NCBI GenBank assembly: GCA_018712825.1
Contig: DVGG01000026.1
Location: 55,171-119,170 of the forward strand
Direction: 5' to 3'
Source of the DNA: Candidatus Faecousia excrementipullorum
Lineage (GTDB): Bacteria; Bacillota; Clostridia; Oscillospirales; Oscillospiraceae
Length of the DNA: 64,000 bases
Shown here: positions 1-9,755 of the stretch, one piece after another
Position numbering within the stretch: position 1 is the stretch's first letter
How the letters are laid out: the number at the start of each line of letters is the position of its first letter
Program-made: the position numbers and the translations under genes
The notes under the pieces: model-generated
Databases searched by the model: none
Told to the model about the DNA's origin: nothing
The model's input: the letters and a program-made list of their open reading frames with translations, nothing else

Positions 1-278
1 TCCTGAGAGACGGTGATGAGGGCGACCTTGTCGGCATAGTAGCCGCTGCCGGCATACATCTTTACCGTGGCCCCTTCCGGCAGATCCGGGAAATACATAG
101 CGCCGCTGTCTCCCACGTCCTTGAGCTCTGTGTCATACTCCAGCTGGGTCAGCAGAGCCTGAAAAGCCGCCTGGGGATCCGTGGTCTTTTTTGCATCGTT
201 TTGGTTGCTGCAGGCAGTCAGTCCCAATACGGACGCCAGCACCAACAGCAAGGCAACGGTGCGTTGAATGTGTTTCAT
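1..278 (-). CDS. Lipoprotein, DUF4358-like, C-terminus beyond window edge
   Basis: Minus-strand reading MKHIQRTVALLLVLASVLGLTACSNQNDAKKTTDPQAAFQALLTQLEYDTELKDVG...; signal peptide plus LTAC lipobox; runs off the window. Confidence 0.7.
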   Translation of the reverse strand, partial: MKHIQRTVALLLVLASVLGLTACSNQNDAKKTTDPQAAFQALLTQLEYDTELKDVGDSGAMYFPDLPEGATVKMYAGSGYYADKVALITVSQ

Positions 279-575
279 GCAATCCACTTCTTTCTATTTT
301 TGATTTCCGTGACTTCCCATGGGGAGAATCTTTAGCGCTACTTATGTTAACCCAAAATTCCCATTTTTGCAACCTAAAAAAAGGAAAATTTCTATGAATT
401 TTGCCGTAACTTTTCCTTCATAATTTGTAATAAATATGTAATATGCTTCATTTTTCTCCTCATGCTGGTTTCCTTGGTTGAGGGGTGCCTTTTTCGCAAA
501 TCTGGGAAATACAAAAAAATTTCCCGGAAGCTATTGACAAACAGCCAATCTTTCGTTATAATACATCTCGCGTCT

Positions 576-651
576 GGACGATTAGCTCAGCTGGTAGAGC
601 ATGCGCTTGACGTGCGCAGGGTCAGCGGTTCGAGTCCGTTATCGTCCACCA
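576..651 (+). tRNA. tRNA-Val(GAC), CCA encoded
   Basis: 7-bp acceptor GGACGAT/ATCGTCC, anticodon arm TGCGC-TTGACGT-GCGCA, T arm with GGTTCGAGTCC, terminal ACCA. Confidence 0.95.
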
Positions 652-653
652 TA

Positions 654-687
654 AATCAGTCATCCGCCCGGATGGCTGATTTTTTAT
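654..687 (+). terminator. Rho-independent terminator after tRNA-Val
   Basis: AATCAGTCATCC-GCCC-GGATGGCTGATT followed by T-run. Confidence 0.85.
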
Positions 688-738
688 TATCATGGCCAAA
701 AAAGGGAGCGTGCGGCTGCACGCTCCCTTTTGATTCTT

Positions 739-2631
739 TTAGCCCTGTACCAGACGGCACACCAGGTCCGTGTAGGCCACCGGGTCTTCCAGAGGCAGCT
801 CTGCCATCAGCTGTGCCTGGCAGCACAGGAGGTTGGCGTAGTCCTTTGCCTTCTCGGGGTTTTCCGTCATGGCACCCTCCATGGCCTTTACCAGAGGATG
901 CTCCGGGTTCAGCTCCAGGATTCTGTCCACCGGGAAGGCCATCTCCGGGTTCACCCGCTTCATGTACTTCTCCATCTCGAAGCTCATGCCGGGGCCGGGC
1001 ACCATGGCGACCGGGTGGTCACCCAGGTTGGCAGACAGGCGCACTTCCTTCACCTGATCTCCCAAGCTCTCCTTCACGAAGGTGATAAAGCCCTTCAGCT
1101 CCTCCGCCTTCTCCTGGATTTCCTTCTTCTCCTCCTCGGATTGCAGGCCCAAATCCTCCGTGGCCGCATTGCAGAAGGACTTTTCTGCGTAGGTCTGGAG
1201 GGTCTGGGGGATGAACTCGTCCACCTCGTCGGTAAACAGCAGCACATCATAGCCCTTATTGTCCAGGGTCTGAACCTGGGGGAGCTTGCCCAGCCGCTGG
1301 GTGCTCTCGCCGGAGATGTAGTAAATCTTCTCCTGGCCCTCGGCCATGGCATCCACATACTCCTGCAAGGTGATAAGCTTTCCCTGCTTGTGGCTGTAGA
1401 ACATGAGCAAATCCTGGGTGGCTTCCTTGTGGACGCCGTACTCCCCTGCCACGCCGAACTTCAGCTGGCGGTTGAACACGGCGTAGAACTTCTCGTAGGT
1501 TTCCCGGTCGTTTTCCAGCATGGCTTTCAGCTCGGACTTGATCTTCTTCTCCACGCCCTTGGCAATCACCCGCAGCTGCCGGTCATGCTGCAGCATCTCC
1601 CGGCTGATGTTCAGGGACAGATCCTGGCTGTCCACCACGCCCCGGACGAAGCGGAAGTGCTCCGGCAGCAAATCCTCGCAGTTTTCCATAATCATCACGC
1701 CGGAAGAATACAGCTGCAGGCCTGCCTTGAAGTCCTTGGTGTTGAAGTCATAGGGGGCTCTGCCGGGGATATACAGCAAAGCCTTGAAGGACACGGTACC
1801 CTCGGCGCTGAAGTGGATGGTACGCAGGGGCTTGGTATAGTCAAAGAATTTCTCCCGGTAGAAGCTCTCGTACTCCTCCTGGGTCACATCCTTCTTGTTC
1901 CGCTGCCACAAAGGCACCATGGAGTTCAGGGTCTCCATCTCCTGATAGGACTCGTACTCCGGCTTGTCCTCGGGGCAGCCCTCCTTCAGGCGGGACTTGC
2001 TCACCTCCATGCGGATGGGGTAGCGGATATAGTCGGAATACTTCTTCACCAGGCTGCGGATCTCATACTCCTCCAGGAACTGGGAGTACTTCTCCTCCTC
2101 CGTGTCCGCCTTCAGGGTCATAATCACATCGGTACCGGCGGTGTCTCTCTCGGCAGGCTCTACGGTGTAGCCGTCCTCCCCGCCGGACTCCCACTTCCAG
2201 GCAGAATCCTCGCCGTACTTTCTGGAAATCACCGTGACCTTATCCGCCACCATAAAGGCTGCATAGAAGCCCACGCCGAACTGGCCGATGATGTCCACAT
2301 CCTCGGTCTTTTCCATGCCCTGCTTGAAGCTAAGAGACCCGGACTTGCAGATGGTGCCCAGGTTCTCCTCCATCTCCTCCTTCGTCATGCCGATACCGTT
2401 ATCGGATACGGTGAGGGTACGGTTCTGGGGGTCCCGGGTGATGGTGATGGCCAGCTTCTCCCGGTCCACGGAGACCTTATCGTCGGTAAGGGCGGTATAA
2501 GCCAGCTTGTCCATGGCGTCGGAGCCGTTGGAAATAATCTCCCGGAGGAAAATCTCCTGGTGGGTGTAGATAGAATGAATCATTAAGTCCAAAAGCCGTT
2601 TGGACTCCGCTTGAAACTGTTTTCTTTCCAT
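739..2631 (-). CDS. htpG: Molecular chaperone HtpG (Hsp90)
   Basis: MERKQFQAESKRLLDLMIHSIYTHQEIFLREIISNGSDAMDKL and GQFGVGFYAAFMVADKV motifs. Confidence 0.97.
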   Translation of the reverse strand: MERKQFQAESKRLLDLMIHSIYTHQEIFLREIISNGSDAMDKLAYTALTDDKVSVDREKLAITITRDPQNRTLTVSDNGIGMTKEEMEENLGTICKSGSLSFKQGMEKTEDVDIIGQFGVGFYAAFMVADKVTVISRKYGEDSAWKWESGGEDGYTVEPAERDTAGTDVIMTLKADTEEEKYSQFLEEYEIRSLVKKYSDYIRYPIRMEVSKSRLKEGCPEDKPEYESYQEMETLNSMVPLWQRNKKDVTQEEYESFYREKFFDYTKPLRTIHFSAEGTVSFKALLYIPGRAPYDFNTKDFKAGLQLYSSGVMIMENCEDLLPEHFRFVRGVVDSQDLSLNISREMLQHDRQLRVIAKGVEKKIKSELKAMLENDRETYEKFYAVFNRQLKFGVAGEYGVHKEATQDLLMFYSHKQGKLITLQEYVDAMAEGQEKIYYISGESTQRLGKLPQVQTLDNKGYDVLLFTDEVDEFIPQTLQTYAEKSFCNAATEDLGLQSEEEKKEIQEKAEELKGFITFVKESLGDQVKEVRLSANLGDHPVAMVPGPGMSFEMEKYMKRVNPEMAFPVDRILELNPEHPLVKAMEGAMTENPEKAKDYANLLCCQAQLMAELPLEDPVAYTDLVCRLVQG

Positions 2632-2657
2632 AGTGCTATTTTCACTCCTTCTGATTT

Positions 2658-2684
2658 TTAGCACTCAATTTATCTGAGTGCTAA
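2658..2684. promoter_or_regulatory. CIRCE operator (HrcA binding site) upstream of htpG
   Basis: TTAGCACTC-N9-GAGTGCTAA, perfect 9-bp arms; minus-strand TATAAT (2686-2691) immediately upstream. Confidence 0.95.
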
Positions 2685-2839
2685 AATTATACCACACTCC
2701 CGGAAAAAAGCAACCCCCTGGAAAAAAGTTCTTTCTTTATTCATAACTTTGTGCTATGATTATACTGTATAGTTATGTGTATCGGGGCGGAAACACCCTT
2801 TTCTGTCCAAAATCAATTCACCACCATGAAGGAGAAGTT

Positions 2840-4444
2840 ATGATTACTGTCAGCAATTTAGGTATGCAATTTGGCGGGCAATGGCTGTTCCAGCACGTTG
2901 ACCTGCAATTCCTGCCGGGAAACTGCTATGGCATTATCGGCGCCAACGGTGCCGGCAAGTCCACCTTCCTGCGGATTCTCACAGGCGAGCTGGACTCCAC
3001 CACCGGCAGCGTATCCATCGAGCCGGGCAAGCGGATGTCCGTTCTGAAGCAGAACCAGAACGCCTATGACGAATACACCGTTCTGGACACGGTGATTATG
3101 GGCAATCAGCACCTGTACGATGTGGTGAAGGAAAAGGACGCCATTTACGAAAAGCCCGACTTCACCGATGAGGACGGCATCCGGGCCTCGGAGCTGGAGG
3201 CGGAGTTTGCGGAAATGGGGGGCTGGGAAGCCGAGTCCGACGCCTCCCGGCTGCTCCAGGGTCTGGGAATTCCCACGGAGCTGCACTATGATATGATGGG
3301 CAATACCGACCCCCGGTTGAAGGTGAAGGTGCTGCTGGCCCAGGCTCTGTTCGACAATCCCGACATCGTCATGCTGGACGAGCCCACCAACAACTTAGAC
3401 ATTGAGGCCATCAACTGGCTGGAGGATTTCCTGCTGGACTTCCCCGGCACGGTCATTGCCGTGTCCCACGACCGCCACTTCCTGAACACCGTCTGCACCC
3501 ATACGGTAGATATTGACTACGGCAAAATCAAGATGTATGTGGGCAACTACGACTTCTGGTATGAGTCCTCCCAGCTGGTGCAGGCTCTGATCCGGAACAA
3601 GAACAAGCGGAACCAGGAGAAGATTGAAGAGCTGCAGCTGTTCATTCAGCGTTTCTCCGCCAACAAGGCCAAGGCCAAGCAGGCTACCGCCCGCCGGAAG
3701 CTGCTGGACAAGCTGACGGTAGAGGAAATGCCCTGCTCCACCCGCCGTTATCCCTTCGTGGGCTTCCAGCCGGAGCGGGAGCTGGGCAAGGACATTCTCA
3801 CGGTAAAGGATGTTTCCGTCACCGTGGACGGCCAGAAGCTGCTGGACAACGTTTACTTTGTGGTGGGCAAGACCGACAAGATTGCCTTTGTGGGTGAAAA
3901 CGAGCTGGCTCAGACCGCTCTGTTCCAGATTCTCATGGGAGAGCTGGAGCCGGACGAGGGCTCCATCAAGTGGGGCATTTCCACCAGCCGGAGCTATCTG
4001 CCCAAGGACAACACCCCCTACTTTGAGGGCAACACCGAGCCCCTGGTGGACTGGCTGCGGCAGTACTCCGCCAAGAAGGACGACGTGTACCTCCGGGGCT
4101 TCCTGGGACGGATGCTCTTCTCCGGCGAGGATGCCTTCAAGCCCGTAAACGTCCTCTCCGGTGGTGAGAAGGTCCGGTGCATGCTCTCCAAGATGATGCT
4201 CTCCGGTGCCAACGTGGTGCTGCTGGACCAGCCCACCAACCATCTGGACATGGAATCCATCCAGGCAGTGAACAAGGGTCTGGAAGCCTTCCCCGGTGTG
4301 GTGCTTCTGGCCTCCCACGACCACGAGATGCTCACCTCCGTGTGTAACCGGGTCATTGCCTTCCAGCCCGACGGCACCATTGTGGACCGGTACGGCACCT
4401 ATGACGACTATCTCAGATGGATGTCTGAGCAGAAAGGAAAGTAA
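2840..4444 (+). CDS. ABC-F family ATP-binding protein (ribosome-associated type)
   Basis: Two ABC domains without TM (GANGAGKST, LDEPTNNLD; LSGGEKVRCML, LDQPTNHLD); SD GGAGAAG before ATG. Confidence 0.9.
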   Translation: MITVSNLGMQFGGQWLFQHVDLQFLPGNCYGIIGANGAGKSTFLRILTGELDSTTGSVSIEPGKRMSVLKQNQNAYDEYTVLDTVIMGNQHLYDVVKEKDAIYEKPDFTDEDGIRASELEAEFAEMGGWEAESDASRLLQGLGIPTELHYDMMGNTDPRLKVKVLLAQALFDNPDIVMLDEPTNNLDIEAINWLEDFLLDFPGTVIAVSHDRHFLNTVCTHTVDIDYGKIKMYVGNYDFWYESSQLVQALIRNKNKRNQEKIEELQLFIQRFSANKAKAKQATARRKLLDKLTVEEMPCSTRRYPFVGFQPERELGKDILTVKDVSVTVDGQKLLDNVYFVVGKTDKIAFVGENELAQTALFQILMGELEPDEGSIKWGISTSRSYLPKDNTPYFEGNTEPLVDWLRQYSAKKDDVYLRGFLGRMLFSGEDAFKPVNVLSGGEKVRCMLSKMMLSGANVVLLDQPTNHLDMESIQAVNKGLEAFPGVVLLASHDHEMLTSVCNRVIAFQPDGTIVDRYGTYDDYLRWMSEQKGK

Positions 4445-4446
4445 CC

Positions 4447-6198
4447 ATGGAAAAGATTTTGGATCTGATTACCCAAAAGGTATCGGAGGCTTTCCGGGAG
4501 GCCGGCTACGAAGCTTCCTACGGCAAGGTCACCGTATCCAACCGGCCGGATTTGTGCCAGTTCCAGTGCAACGGCGCCCTGTCTGCTGCCAAGCAGTACA
4601 AGTGCGCTCCCATTCAGATTGCCAACGCTGTGGCTGAAAAGCTCCAGTCCCCGGACTTTTCCATGATTCAGGCTGTGATGCCCGGATTTTTGAATCTGAA
4701 TGTCAGCGACGAATTTTTGGCCTCCTATCTGGAGCAGATGCGCACCGCCCCCGGTCTGGGCATTCCCAAAACCGGCGAGGGCAAGACCCTGGTGGTGGAC
4801 TACGGCGGACCCAATGTGGCAAAGCCTCTGCACATCGGCCATCTCCGCTCCGCCATCATTGGCGAGAGCCTGAAGCGGATTTACCGTTTCTTCGGATACA
4901 ACACCATCGGTGACATTCACCTGGGTGACTGGGGATTACAGATGGGGCTGATCATTGCAGAGCTTCAGGAGCGGCAGCCGGAGCTTCCCTACTTTGACCC
5001 GGACTTTACGGGAGAGTACCCGGGGGAAGCCCCCTTCACCATCTCCCAACTGGAGGAGATTTACCCCACCGCCTCTGCCAAGAAGAAGGAAGACCCGGAT
5101 TTTGCGGAAAAGGCTCACAACGCCACCTTCCAGCTTCAGCAGGGCCGCCGGGGCTACCGGGCGCTGTGGCAGCACATTATGAAAATCTCCGTTGCCGACC
5201 TAAAGAAAAATTATGACAACCTGGATGTGCATTTTGAAAGCTGGCTGGGTGAGTCTGACGCCGACCCTTATATCCCTCCCATGATTGAAGACCTGAAGGC
5301 CCGGGGCCTGACGGTGGAAAGCGAGGGTGCGCTGGTCATTCCCGTAGCCCGGGAGGATGACAAGAAGGAAGTGCCCCCCTGTATTCTGGTCAAGTCTGAC
5401 GGCGCCTCCATTTACGCCACCACAGACCTGGCTACCATGGTCCAGCGGATGCAGGACTTTGCCCCCCAGAAGATGCTGTATGTGACGGACAAGCGCCAGA
5501 GCCTGCACTTTGAGCAGGTATTCCGGGCCGCCAAGCTCTCCGGCATTGTGCCGGAGGATGTGGAGCTGGAGCATCTGGGCTTCGGCACCATGAACGGCAA
5601 GGACGGCAAGCCCTTCAAGACCCGGGACGGCGGCGTCATGCGGCTGGAGCAGCTGATTGCAGACATCACCGCTTTCGTCCGCTCCAAGGTGGTGGAAAAC
5701 CAGATTGTATCCGCCGACCAGGTGGATGAGACCACCAAGAAGATTGCCATGGCCGCCCTCAAGTACGGCGACCTGAGCAACCAGCCCACCAAGGACTATG
5801 TATTCGACATGGACCGGTTCGCCGCCTTCGAGGGCAACACCGGCCCCTATATCCTCTACACCATTGTGCGGATCAAGTCCATTCTTGCCAAGTACGGCCC
5901 CTGGGAGAATCTGCCCATTCAGCCCCCCGCCAACCCTTATGCCCGGGATCTGATGCTGGTAATTCCCAGAGTGTCCACGGCTTTGGAGGCCGCCCTTTCC
6001 GGCTCCGCCCCCAATCAGATTTGCGCTTACATCTATGAGCTGGCAGGCGCCGTCAACAAGTTCTACCACGAGACCCGGATTCTGGGTGAAGAAAACAAGC
6101 AGCTGCAGGCGGGCTACATCGCCCTTATGGGACTGGCCAAAAATGTCCTTGAAACCTGCATTGATCTGCTGGGCTTCTCCGCCCCTGAAAAAATGTAA
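4447..6198 (+). CDS. argS: Arginyl-tRNA synthetase
   Basis: VVDYGGPNVAKPLHIGHLRSAIIGESLKRIYRF (HIGH) and C-terminal DALR anticodon-binding region. Confidence 0.96.
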   Translation: MEKILDLITQKVSEAFREAGYEASYGKVTVSNRPDLCQFQCNGALSAAKQYKCAPIQIANAVAEKLQSPDFSMIQAVMPGFLNLNVSDEFLASYLEQMRTAPGLGIPKTGEGKTLVVDYGGPNVAKPLHIGHLRSAIIGESLKRIYRFFGYNTIGDIHLGDWGLQMGLIIAELQERQPELPYFDPDFTGEYPGEAPFTISQLEEIYPTASAKKKEDPDFAEKAHNATFQLQQGRRGYRALWQHIMKISVADLKKNYDNLDVHFESWLGESDADPYIPPMIEDLKARGLTVESEGALVIPVAREDDKKEVPPCILVKSDGASIYATTDLATMVQRMQDFAPQKMLYVTDKRQSLHFEQVFRAAKLSGIVPEDVELEHLGFGTMNGKDGKPFKTRDGGVMRLEQLIADITAFVRSKVVENQIVSADQVDETTKKIAMAALKYGDLSNQPTKDYVFDMDRFAAFEGNTGPYILYTIVRIKSILAKYGPWENLPIQPPANPYARDLMLVIPRVSTALEAALSGSAPNQICAYIYELAGAVNKFYHETRILGEENKQLQAGYIALMGLAKNVLETCIDLLGFSAPEKM

Positions 6199-6203
6199 GA
6201 AAG

Positions 6204-6235
6204 TCCCCCATTTCCTGAGAAATGGGGGATTTTTA
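6204..6235 (+). terminator. Terminator after argS
   Basis: TCCCCCATTT-CCTGAG-AAATGGGGGA-TTTTT. Confidence 0.9.
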
Positions 6236-6239
6236 CGTC

Positions 6240-7523
6240 TTATTTTTCCTTATCTTCCGGTTTATGCTTATGGGTGAAATTTTCCATGGCTTTCAGGCCC
6301 TTCATCATTTCCCGTTTGGCCTTGGACTGCTTCCGCTTTTCCTTGAACCGGGAGACCAGCTCCGGCGGCTGCTCCTGCAGCTTATCCCCAGCCACGTCCC
6401 GTTTGTCCAGGCGGTTGTGGGTCCACTCCCGCAGGAGGGTATACAGGACGGAAACCACCGGAATCATCAAGAACATACCAAGAACGCCCATGAGCTCTCC
6501 ACCAATGCCGATGGCGAACAGCACCCACATACCGGACAGGCCGATGGAGGTGCCCACCACCTTGGGGTAAATCATGTTGCCCTCAATCTGCTGAATCACC
6601 AGGAACATAATCACAAACCAGAAGGCCTGCACCGGGTCGGAAATGAGAATCAGGAATGCACCGATGATACAGCCGGCCCAGGCACCCACCACCGGGATAA
6701 AGGCGGTGACCGCCACCAGCACGCTGATCAGGGGAATATAGGGCATCCGGAAAATAGCCATGGCCACCGCAAACAGTGCGCCCAGAATACACACCTCAAT
6801 GCACTGTCCGGACAGGAAGTTGGAGAAGGTGGCGTTGCTCAGCCGCAGCACCTTCACCACATAGTCCGCATGGCTCTCTTTCAGGAAAGCATAGGCAAGC
6901 TTTCTTCCCTGCCGGGCCAGCAGTTCCTTCTGAAACAGGGCATAGACCGCAAAGACGATGGCGATGAAGGCATCCATCAGCACACCCACAAGGCCGCCAA
7001 TGGCAGTCAGGGCCGTGGTCAAAATGGTAGACAGGCTGTTGCCCACCAGGGTCAGTCCCTGCTGCACCAGTCCCGCCCAATCCAGCTTGCTCAGCTCGGT
7101 ATTTTCCTGAATCCACTGCATAAGCTGGGGATTCTCCGCCAGCGTCCGATTCACCCACGCCTCTACCTCTTTCAAAAATGCAGCAACTGCCGGGTACAAA
7201 GAGGCAATGGTCTTGGCCAGCTGGGGAATCAACAGGGAAAATACCGCCGTAATCACCAGGGCCCCGCAAACAAGGGTCAGAAGCAATGCAATGCTCCGGC
7301 GCAAGCCTGCTTTTTGAACGAATTTGAGATGCCGCTCAAAAAACCGCATGGGAACATTCAATATAAAGGCAATCACCGCACCCACAATGAAGGGTGACAG
7401 GGTGCGAATGCCAAAGCTCCACACGCCGCTGGCAAGCTGGGGCTCGTTCAACAGCCAGTATAAAATGATTCCGGTACATACCACCGCCAGCAGGCGTTTG
7501 AAATTCTTTTTATCCAATTCCAA
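6240..7523 (-). CDS. AI-2E family transporter (YdiK/PerM-like)
   Basis: Multiple TM segments, typical AI-2E family C-terminal sequence VVGTSIGLSGMWVLFAIGIGGELMGVLGMFLMIPVVSVLYTLLRE. Confidence 0.85.
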   Translation of the reverse strand: MELDKKNFKRLLAVVCTGIILYWLLNEPQLASGVWSFGIRTLSPFIVGAVIAFILNVPMRFFERHLKFVQKAGLRRSIALLLTLVCGALVITAVFSLLIPQLAKTIASLYPAVAAFLKEVEAWVNRTLAENPQLMQWIQENTELSKLDWAGLVQQGLTLVGNSLSTILTTALTAIGGLVGVLMDAFIAIVFAVYALFQKELLARQGRKLAYAFLKESHADYVVKVLRLSNATFSNFLSGQCIEVCILGALFAVAMAIFRMPYIPLISVLVAVTAFIPVVGAWAGCIIGAFLILISDPVQAFWFVIMFLVIQQIEGNMIYPKVVGTSIGLSGMWVLFAIGIGGELMGVLGMFLMIPVVSVLYTLLREWTHNRLDKRDVAGDKLQEQPPELVSRFKEKRKQSKAKREMMKGLKAMENFTHKHKPEDKEK

Positions 7524-7535
7524 GGGAATACCTCC

Positions 7536-8576
7536 TTATTTCTTGGCAGCTTCCAGCAGCCGGCAAAGCTCCTCCACCGCCTCATCGCCGGTAGACCAGC
7601 TGGTACACAGGCGGATGGCCCGGTGGGTTTCGTCCGCCGGCCCCATGTCTGTATACAGCACCTTTTGGGAAAGGGCCTTCAAAGCGCTGTCAGACAATAT
7701 GGGGAAAATCTGATTGGTGCTGCCGGGGACCAGCATGGGAACGGCCCCATCTTCCAGGGTTTTGCGGATCCGGTCTGCCTGGTCATTGGCCTTTTGGGCA
7801 ATGCGGAAGTAAAGTCCGTCTTCCAGTAGGGCTTCAAATTGCAGCCCCAGAAGCCAGCCTTTTGCCAGCATGCCTCCCTGGCGCTTGATCATATACCGAA
7901 AATCTCCCGCAAGCTCCGGGTTGGCAATCACCACCGCCTCACCGAACATGGCGCCCACCTTGGTGCCGCCTATGTAGAACACATCACACATCCGGGCCAA
8001 ATCCTGCAAATTCACATCGCAGTCCTTCGCCGTCAGGCCGTAGCCCAGCCGGGCCCCGTCCAGGAACAGATACAGGCCATACTGCCGGCAGACCCGGTGC
8101 AGCGCCTCCAGCTCCTGCCGGGTATACAGGGTTCCCAGCTCCGTGGGATAGGAGATGTAAACCATTTTGGGCTGCACCTCATGGGCAGGGTCCTCCTGGC
8201 TTTGGTGGCTTTCCATCAGCTGCTCCACCTGGGCCGCCGTAACCTTGCCGTCCCGGGAGGGCAGGGCCAGCACCTTGTGGCCGGTGGCTTCCACGGCGCC
8301 GGTTTCGTGGACATGGATGTGGCCACTCTGGGCTGCTGTCACAGCCTGGTAGGGCCGCAGAGCTGCGGCAATCACCGTCAGGTTGGTCTGGGTACCTCCC
8401 ACCAGGAAGTGCACCGCCAAATCCTCCCGGCCGCACAGCCGCCGGATGGTATCCGCAGCCTTTCCGCACAGTTCGTCCTGTCCGTAGCCGGGGAAGTCTC
8501 TCTGGGAAAACCGGTCAAGCCGCCGGAGAATCTCCGCATGGCAGCCGGCATGATAATCGTTTTGAAAATAGAGCAA
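7536..8576 (-). CDS. Threonine aldolase / beta-eliminating lyase family, PLP-dependent
   Basis: MLYFQNDYHAGCHAEILRRL..., FLDGARLGYGL and FYIGGTKVGAMFGEAVV (PLP lysine). Confidence 0.88.
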   Translation of the reverse strand: MLYFQNDYHAGCHAEILRRLDRFSQRDFPGYGQDELCGKAADTIRRLCGREDLAVHFLVGGTQTNLTVIAAALRPYQAVTAAQSGHIHVHETGAVEATGHKVLALPSRDGKVTAAQVEQLMESHQSQEDPAHEVQPKMVYISYPTELGTLYTRQELEALHRVCRQYGLYLFLDGARLGYGLTAKDCDVNLQDLARMCDVFYIGGTKVGAMFGEAVVIANPELAGDFRYMIKRQGGMLAKGWLLGLQFEALLEDGLYFRIAQKANDQADRIRKTLEDGAVPMLVPGSTNQIFPILSDSALKALSQKVLYTDMGPADETHRAIRLCTSWSTGDEAVEELCRLLEAAKK

Positions 8577-8677
8577 ACTCTGCGCCCCCTTTGTATTCTT
8601 TCCCTATCATATCGGTTTTCCCCGCACCTGTCAAGAACTCCCGGGAAATACCCCCTTGCCATTTGCACAATTTCCTC

Positions 8678-8706
8678 TCATATTCTTCCCGGGGATTTCA
8701 TAATCT
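8678..8706 (+). promoter_or_regulatory. Putative sigma-E promoter for spoIIID
   Basis: TCATATT-N14-CATAATCT compared with the sigma-E consensus kmATATT-N14/15-CATACAHT; ATG 34 nt downstream. Confidence 0.6.
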
Positions 8707-8739
8707 TTCCATGGCAGAACACAGCAGGGAGGGGAAATC

Positions 8740-8997
8740 ATGGCAGATACGATTGAGGATAGAGCCTGCGAACTGGCTGTGTACATGATTGAGACCGGTG
8801 CTACCGTCCGGGCCGCCGCCAAACGCTTTGGAATTTCCAAATCCACGGTGCATAAGGATCTTTCCCAGCGATTGCCTCAATGCAACCGGCGGCTTTATCA
8901 GCAGGTGCGGCAGGTGTTGGAAACCAACAAGGCACAACGGCACATCCGGGGCGGTCTGGCCACCCAGAAAAAATACCGTTCCCTGGAAAAGCCGTGA
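8740..8997 (+). CDS. spoIIID: Sporulation transcriptional regulator SpoIIID
   Basis: IEDRACELAVYMIETGATVRAAAKRFGISKSTVHKDLSQRL HTH. Confidence 0.95.
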   Translation: MADTIEDRACELAVYMIETGATVRAAAKRFGISKSTVHKDLSQRLPQCNRRLYQQVRQVLETNKAQRHIRGGLATQKKYRSLEKP

Positions 8998-9004
8998 ACA
9001 CAGA

Positions 9005-9032
9005 AATGGGACTGCCGGAAGGCAGTCCCATT
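9005..9032. terminator. Bidirectional terminator-like hairpin between convergent spoIIID and 34-aa ORF
   Basis: AATGGGACTGCC-GGAA-GGCAGTCCCATT. Confidence 0.75.
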
Positions 9033-9036
9033 GACC

Positions 9037-9141
9037 TTACAGGTCATCTGCATCCTGTACAGGCTTTTCGTAAGGCTCCTCCGGCCGGCCGGTATAGCTG
9101 CCCTGGGGGTCTGTGTTGATTTTTTTCTTTTTCTTCTCCAT
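9037..9141 (-). CDS. Short hydrophilic protein, 34 aa (not in supplied ORF track)
   Basis: MEKKKKKINTDPQGSYTGRPEEPYEKPVQDADDL, preceded by GGGAGGTGGGCAT SD region, followed by a hairpin. Confidence 0.6.
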   Translation of the reverse strand: MEKKKKKINTDPQGSYTGRPEEPYEKPVQDADDL

Positions 9142-9245
9142 ATGCCCACCTCCCGGTAAAAAGGATGCCGCTTTTGACGTTTTTTATACCCTTTTGTTGC
9201 TTTTCCGCCGAAAATATGCTATACTTCCCCACAAGAGGTGAGCGT

Positions 9246-9728
9246 ATGTTTTCTGTTACCCTGATTTGTATGGGAAAGCTGAAGGAAAAATTCTACACCG
9301 CTGCCGCATCGGAATACGAAAAGCGGCTGCAGGGCTACTGCCAGTTCAAGCTTCTGGAGCTTCCGGAGGTGCGGCTGCCGGAGAATCCTTCCCCGGCGGA
9401 GATTGCCGCAGGTCTTGACAAAGAGGCGGAGGCCATTCTGGGAAAAATCCCCAAAGGTGCCTGGTTCTGTGTCCTGACCCCGGAGGGGAAGCTCCTGTCC
9501 TCCGAGGCGCTGGCCCGGCAGATGGAGCAGGTAAAGCTCAGCGGCAAAGGCAGCGCCTGCTTTTTGATCGGCTCCTCCTTCGGCATTGCCCCCCAGGTAA
9601 AGGCCCGGGCGGATCTGAAGCTCTCCATGAGCCCCATGACCTTTCCCCATCACCTGGCAAGGGTGATGGTGCTGGAACAGCTGTACCGGGCGGAGGCCAT
9701 TCAGGCCGGAAGCAAATACCATAAATAA
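9246..9728 (+). CDS. rlmH: 23S rRNA (pseudouridine1915-N3)-methyltransferase RlmH
   Basis: MFSVTLICMGKLKEKFYTAAASEYEKRLQGYC ... FLIGSSFGI ... LSMSPMTFPHHLARVMVLEQLYRAEAIQAGSKYHK. Confidence 0.96.
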   Translation: MFSVTLICMGKLKEKFYTAAASEYEKRLQGYCQFKLLELPEVRLPENPSPAEIAAGLDKEAEAILGKIPKGAWFCVLTPEGKLLSSEALARQMEQVKLSGKGSACFLIGSSFGIAPQVKARADLKLSMSPMTFPHHLARVMVLEQLYRAEAIQAGSKYHK

Positions 9729-9755
9729 ACCGGCGGATTCCCCCGCCGGTTTTTT

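Noticed and set aside
730-2586. 618-aa plus-strand ORF
   Set aside because: Antisense to htpG; low-complexity L/H/G/Q composition typical of reverse-strand reading of GC-rich coding DNA
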